Source: Atrina japonica (Eukaryota; Mollusca; Bivalvia; Pterioida; Pinnidae). Taken from it: 64,000 nucleotides of DNA. Where the stretch lies: NCBI GenBank assembly GCA_030159075.1, contig BROG01000005.1, positions 3,691,001 to 3,755,000 on the forward strand. The letters run 5' to 3'. Made by a program: the position numbers and the translations under genes. Positions 62,276-64,000 of the stretch are shown here, piece by piece. How positions within the stretch are numbered: position 1 is the first letter of the stretch; the number at the start of each line of letters is the position of its first letter. The notes under the pieces were generated by a model. It saw only the letters and a program-made list of their open reading frames with translations. It ran no database searches and was not told the origin of the DNA.

Positions 62276-64000
62276 ACTTAACTTGTTGATAACATATAGT
62301 ACCCACATGTTGACATTTTTAAAATGCTTTAGAATGTGGCAAAATTCCTTGTTGATTGTATTTGATGTAAAATAGTATTCCATTTCAACATCCATCATCT
62401 CCCCAAGTTAGTAATATGAAAATATTTGCATTAGATCAGATAATAGTTTACTGGGTTATGACAAAGTGTTTGTCATTATTAAGGCCTCTTTGTTTGTTTT
62501 TAGCATGAATAAATAAGTCTGGTAAATGAAATTTCTTATTTTCATTTTAAATCTTGGCCTTATAACACAAATCCAATTAAATAAGAGATAAACAAATAAC
62601 TAGACACACATTTCACCATTTGTACAATGCTTATCAAATTTTTCATTCATGAATTGGCCAAATGAAGTATCAATAAACCTTGATATGGGGGTAAATATTT
62701 AGATAAAGTTTTACATTGTTGTGTCCCAGGACAAAAAAATAATTAGCTTGTATGAAAGAAACCAAGACTTGGATAAACAGGATAACAAAGGAAGACTCTC
62801 CTTAAAGTGAAAACTCAATGCATTATAAGTTTGCAGTTTGGCACCAGAACGTGGCCGATATTGTTGTGTGCAAACCAGATGTCATTGTAGTTTTGAATAT
62901 TCTTTGTCTGTGACACTTAACAGTTTTATGGAACTGATGCACAGAAGTATTGTGCTTTGAAGGAACGTGAACAATTTATGTGAAATTCTGTATCAAAAGT
63001 AAGAAGACAGTAATCTGGAACATATCTTCTGACAGACATGAAGTATAATTGTATTATATAAGATGGATGCCACTGTTAATGAAAAAACTCATAGTTTGTC
63101 CAAGGATGCTGTCTTTAGTGGATGTTTTTATACAAATATGTGTGATTTTGTGATAAGGGAAAAATTACACAAATTTTTTGCAAAATGTGGAAATCAAAGA
63201 CCTGTAAATGACAAAGATTTTGGAGATGACAGCATCTGAACTCTGTACCGAGTTTTATGTATATACTGTCTGTATGCATTGTTTTTATAAACTCGATAAC
63301 ATATACTTAAGGATTTATTTAGCAGCTTAGAGTCAACATTTCTTTATTCTGTCTTAAAGTGTTTACACAAGATGGCTTCATTTCATTTGATATATTTTGT
63401 CTGATTAATAGTGGAAGTGATTTTCTGTCAACTGCGTTGTCTTGGAGGGCAGGAGAAATATTTCTTTATTTTATCAAATGATATTTTTTTTTACGACAAT
63501 CTTATGACTTTTATTGATATTCCTGAATAATTTTGTTGAGTTATTTTATGTGTTGGCATTTTGAAATATCATATGTATAAAGCTAATATTCAACATGAAT
63601 GTGATATTCAGTCAGTTCAGAGATACTTGATATTCACTCTCATTGACTCCAAACAAGAATCTGAAGTTTCATTTAAGAATCATTAACTGTAGATGAACAT
63701 ATTATCAACAGGATTTATACTACTGGACTTTGAAAGATGAGGAGAAATGGATTTCGTTTTTATCATTTAATTTGTTTTCCTACCCCATGGGGCAAGGACA
63801 GATAGGAAAGCCACAAACAGCTGACTGGATCAGATTCTATATCAGAACCTCCCGCAGGGTTTGGGTACGGTTGACACATAAGATTCTATTTATTTACAGA
63901 AGCTTTATTGGGATTTCAAGAGTATATCAGCACCAGCATCCAGATATGGGTCAGATAACCGCTTTTTTGATGAAATTTTCTTAAGATAACAAGACTTCCA

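Larger units (their letters stand above)
57624..64000 (+). other. Intron 4 (over 6.4 kb, continues past the window)
   Basis: Starts GTAATT. I found no further Ig, transmembrane or kinase-like exon. It contains a SINE and two long minisatellites. Nothing recognisable at 57,650-58,610, 58,985-60,360 and 62,290-64,000. Open frames at 58,374-58,607 and 63,730-63,984 have no domain, and the first includes a possible degenerate tRNA-like segment near 58,428-58,480. Confidence 0.55.

Noticed and set aside
63730..63984. 84-codon frame near the window end
   Set aside because: No recognised domain, no upstream acceptor in the expected phase, and it is not Ig-like.

Overview
This window looks like nuclear DNA from an invertebrate animal, most likely a bivalve or other mollusc. 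It is visibly AT-rich and gene-poor. It is full of TA, CT and CA microsatellites, minisatellite arrays, short inverted-repeat elements (MITEs) and tRNA-derived SINEs whose tails read AAACAACAATNAAACAAACAAA, a style I associate with molluscan genomes. There is no operon structure, no long bacterial-type ORF and no CRISPR. Nearly all the longer open frames are tandem repeats whose unit is a multiple of three, or shadows of decayed transposons. The species is inference.

From 1 to about 17,000 the window is repeat and transposon debris. It starts with a 54-bp minisatellite (268-806), then a large 42-bp array with higher-order structure (1,803-3,650) and a degenerate ~90-bp continuation (to ~4,320). 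Next come a Ty3-type RNase H scrap and a decayed reverse transcriptase (RT) element with a YIDD box, all on the minus strand. Most of the RT element lies in a 2.3-kb direct tandem duplication (4,671-6,965 and 6,966-9,262). Further on are two inverted copies of a ~230-bp MITE, a decayed LINE on the plus strand (~11,300-12,950), two more minus-strand fragments of the same RT family (~12,950-13,400 and ~14,620-15,230) and a LINE C-terminal scrap (~16,680-16,870).

From 17,909 to the end the window is best explained as the 5' part of one plus-strand gene with very long introns. I see four coding exons: 17,909-17,975 (signal peptide), 41,243-41,539 (Ig domain 1), 55,560-55,687 (first half of Ig domain 2) and 57,440-57,623 (second half of Ig domain 2). 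The splice phases agree throughout (1, 1, 0, 1), all donors are GT and all acceptors AG. The joined product is the first 225 residues of a secreted or membrane immunoglobulin-superfamily protein. Short matches to the first two Ig domains of PTK7 (Drosophila off-track) make a PTK7-like receptor pseudokinase my preferred identification. The remaining Ig domains, transmembrane segment and kinase-like domain would lie beyond 64,000.

The introns (about 23.3, 14.0, 1.75 and over 6.4 kb) carry at least a dozen minisatellite arrays, nearly every one with its own unit. The most remarkable is in intron 3. About 42 tandem copies of a ~31-34-bp unit start at the exon 3/intron 3 junction, and the unit copies that junction: the last ~17 exon bases plus the donor GTAAGT. 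The intron therefore carries roughly 40 extra strong-looking 5' splice sites in a row. A milder version, with copies of the pyrimidine tract, precedes the acceptor of exon 2.
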